A stretch of 64,000 bases of DNA. It comes from Microbacterium yannicii (lineage in GTDB: Bacteria > Actinomycetota > Actinomycetes > Actinomycetales > Microbacteriaceae). The notes beneath the pieces are model-generated. The model did no database searches and was not told the DNA's origin. It worked only from the letters and a program-made list of their open reading frames with translations. A program made the position numbers and the translations under genes. Positions 62,771 to 64,000 of the stretch are shown one piece after another (position 1 is the stretch's first letter; every line of letters begins with the position of its first letter). The stretch lies in assembly GCF_024055635.1 (NCBI RefSeq), contig NZ_JAMXMB010000032.1, positions 124,001 to 188,000 on the forward strand. The letters run 5' to 3'.

Positions 62771-63997
62771 GTGATCGTGGAGCACCTGAGTCTCGTCGAC
62801 TTCCGCAACTATGCGGCCGCCGACGTCGAACTCGGGCCCGGCCCGAACGTGTTCGTGGGCCGCAATGGTCAGGGCAAGACGAATCTCGCCGAAGCCATCG
62901 CTTTCTTCGCGACGCTGGGCTCCCATCGCGTGTCGAACGACGCCCCGATGGTGCGCGACGGTGCGGATGCCGCGATCATCCGCGCGCGACTGGCGCACGG
63001 CGAGCGGCGGGTCCAGCTCGAGGTGCAGGTCAACAGGCAGGGCTCGAACAAGGCACGGGTCAACGGCGCCGCGGTGAAGCCGGCCGAACTGCCCCGCTAC
63101 GCGCAGGTGGTGCTGTTCGCGCCGGAGGACCTGCAGATCGTGCGCGGCGACCCGTCCGCGCGCCGCCGTTTCGCGGATCAGCTGCTCGTGCAGCGCGCGC
63201 CGCGCATGGCCGGCGTGATCGCCGACTACGACCGGGTGCTCAAACAGCGCACCGCGCTGCTCAAATCCGCGAGGGCACGCGGCATCCGCGGCGACGCTCT
63301 CTCGACGCTCGACGTCTGGGACGACAAGCTCGTCTCACTCGGCACACAGCTCATCGCGGCGCGGCTGGCGCTCGCGACCGACCTCGCGACACCGCTCGCC
63401 GCCGCGTACACCGCCATCGCGGGGGCCGACCACCGCCCCGAGATCGAGTGGGCTCTGTCGGTCGAGGGCGCCGTCACCGACGAGGACGGCGACGGCGGAT
63501 CGGCTCCTGGCTCCGTCGATGCGCCGGCCGCTTCGACCGGGACCTCGGCCGACCGCATCGCCGAACTGTTCCGGCAGGCTCTGGCCGCGAAGCGCTCTGC
63601 CGAGCTCGACCGCGGGCTCACGCTGGTCGGTCCGCATCGGGACGATCTGCTGCTGCGCATCCGCGATCTTCCGGTGAAGGGATATGCCTCGCACGGGGAG
63701 TCGTGGTCGGTGGCGCTCTCGCTGCGGCTCGCGTCGGCCGAGCTGCTGCGGGCCGATTCTCGCCTCGGCGATCCGGTGCTCATCCTGGACGACGTGTTCG
63801 CCGAGCTCGACACCGATCGCCGTGCCCGGCTCGCGCAGCTCGCCGCCGACTACGAGCAGGTGGTGGTGACCGCCGCGGTCGAAGGCGACGTCCCCGACGA
63901 GCTGCGGGCCCGCATGGTCCGGGTGGAGGCCGGGCGCATCCTCGCCGCCCCGGAATCTGAGGTGGAAGCGGAGACGGGGGCGGCGGCGGATGACTGA
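62771..63997 (+). CDS. recF: DNA replication and repair protein RecF
   Basis: This 408-residue SMC-like ATPase starts MIVEHLSLVDFRNYAAADVELGPGPNVFVGRNGQGKTNLAEAIAF (Walker A). It ends with the signature ASHGESWSVALSLRLASAELLRADS and Walker B VLILDDVFAELDTDRRARLAQL. It helps load RecA at gaps. An insert around residues 230-255 (EDGDGGSAPGSVDAPAASTG) is low-complexity and probably a flexible loop. It starts with GTG at 62771. Confidence 0.95.
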   Translation: MIVEHLSLVDFRNYAAADVELGPGPNVFVGRNGQGKTNLAEAIAFFATLGSHRVSNDAPMVRDGADAAIIRARLAHGERRVQLEVQVNRQGSNKARVNGAAVKPAELPRYAQVVLFAPEDLQIVRGDPSARRRFADQLLVQRAPRMAGVIADYDRVLKQRTALLKSARARGIRGDALSTLDVWDDKLVSLGTQLIAARLALATDLATPLAAAYTAIAGADHRPEIEWALSVEGAVTDEDGDGGSAPGSVDAPAASTGTSADRIAELFRQALAAKRSAELDRGLTLVGPHRDDLLLRIRDLPVKGYASHGESWSVALSLRLASAELLRADSRLGDPVLILDDVFAELDTDRRARLAQLAADYEQVVVTAAVEGDVPDELRARMVRVEAGRILAAPESEVEAETGAAADD

Positions 63998-64000
63998 CTC
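63990..64000 (+). CDS. Start of next gene, probably DUF721/DciA family
   Basis: ATGACTGACTC at the right edge starts a frame overlapping the last 8 bases of recF. In actinobacteria a DUF721 (DciA-like) gene regularly follows recF with such an overlap; the protein itself is outside the window. Confidence 0.4.

Noticed and set aside
1..64000. CRISPR arrays, transposases, integrases, tRNA or rRNA genes
   Set aside because: No regularly spaced repeats, DDE/recombinase motifs or tRNA-like cloverleaf sequences were found on reading both strands.

Overview
The window is high-GC actinobacterial DNA that fits a Microbacterium-like member of the Microbacteriaceae. The evidence is the rpsF-ssb-rpsR-rplI cluster with AGGAGG-type ribosome sites, the order pcnA / methyltransferase / DUF6049 / murJ / trxB / trxA / parB / parA / rsmG / jag / yidC / yidD / rnpA / rpmH / dnaA / dnaN / recF, ECF42 and DUF6049 proteins, and intergenic hairpins typical of this family. 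It is chromosomal and contains the replication origin: a DnaA-box cluster lies between dnaA and dnaN (about 60.9-61.4 kb). No rRNA, tRNA, insertion sequence, prophage or CRISPR array was seen.

0-26 kb is mostly accessory metabolism and surface functions. A partial Eis-like acetyltransferase meets the ribosomal/ssb operon, followed by a TetR/glycosyltransferase pair and a glutaryl-CoA dehydrogenase-like gene. Next come an SGNH hydrolase/GntR operon, a HupE-like membrane protein, and a surface pair (a DUF916 protein and a metallophosphatase with a WxL-like C-terminus). A LacI-controlled two-domain esterase follows. A seven-gene leftward operon (sugar binding protein, two permeases, an unrecognised hydrolase-like protein, RraA-like protein, aldo/keto reductase, lactonase-like amidohydrolase) looks like an uptake and oxidative breakdown route for a sugar. 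Its promoter shares an identical 13-bp site with the SGNH/GntR operon 18 kb away, which suggests one GntR regulon.

26-38 kb holds an FBP zinc-finger protein, an ABC-2 transporter with its own two-component system, a leftward flavohaemoprotein / DivIVA-like / truncated haemoglobin operon, an excisionase-type antitoxin with a PIN toxin, and the CCA-adding enzyme. Three copies of a 75-bp palindromic element sit at gene ends (4.65, 29.2 and 31.2 kb).

38-64 kb is the conserved origin region. Its striking departure from the usual compact layout is a roughly 7-kb stretch between parA and rsmG. It contains 13 perfect copies of the 14-bp ParB site parS (GTTTCACGTGAAAC), all between 48.79 and 55.28 kb, and I found none elsewhere in the window. 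About 4.4 kb on the parA side and 1.2 kb on the rsmG side show no convincing protein genes. Between them sit two overlapping genes for related single-pass membrane proteins of unknown function, with a parS just outside each end of the pair. One parS covers the likely start codon of parA. This dense, largely gene-free centromere with an embedded membrane-protein pair is the best candidate for something not previously described.
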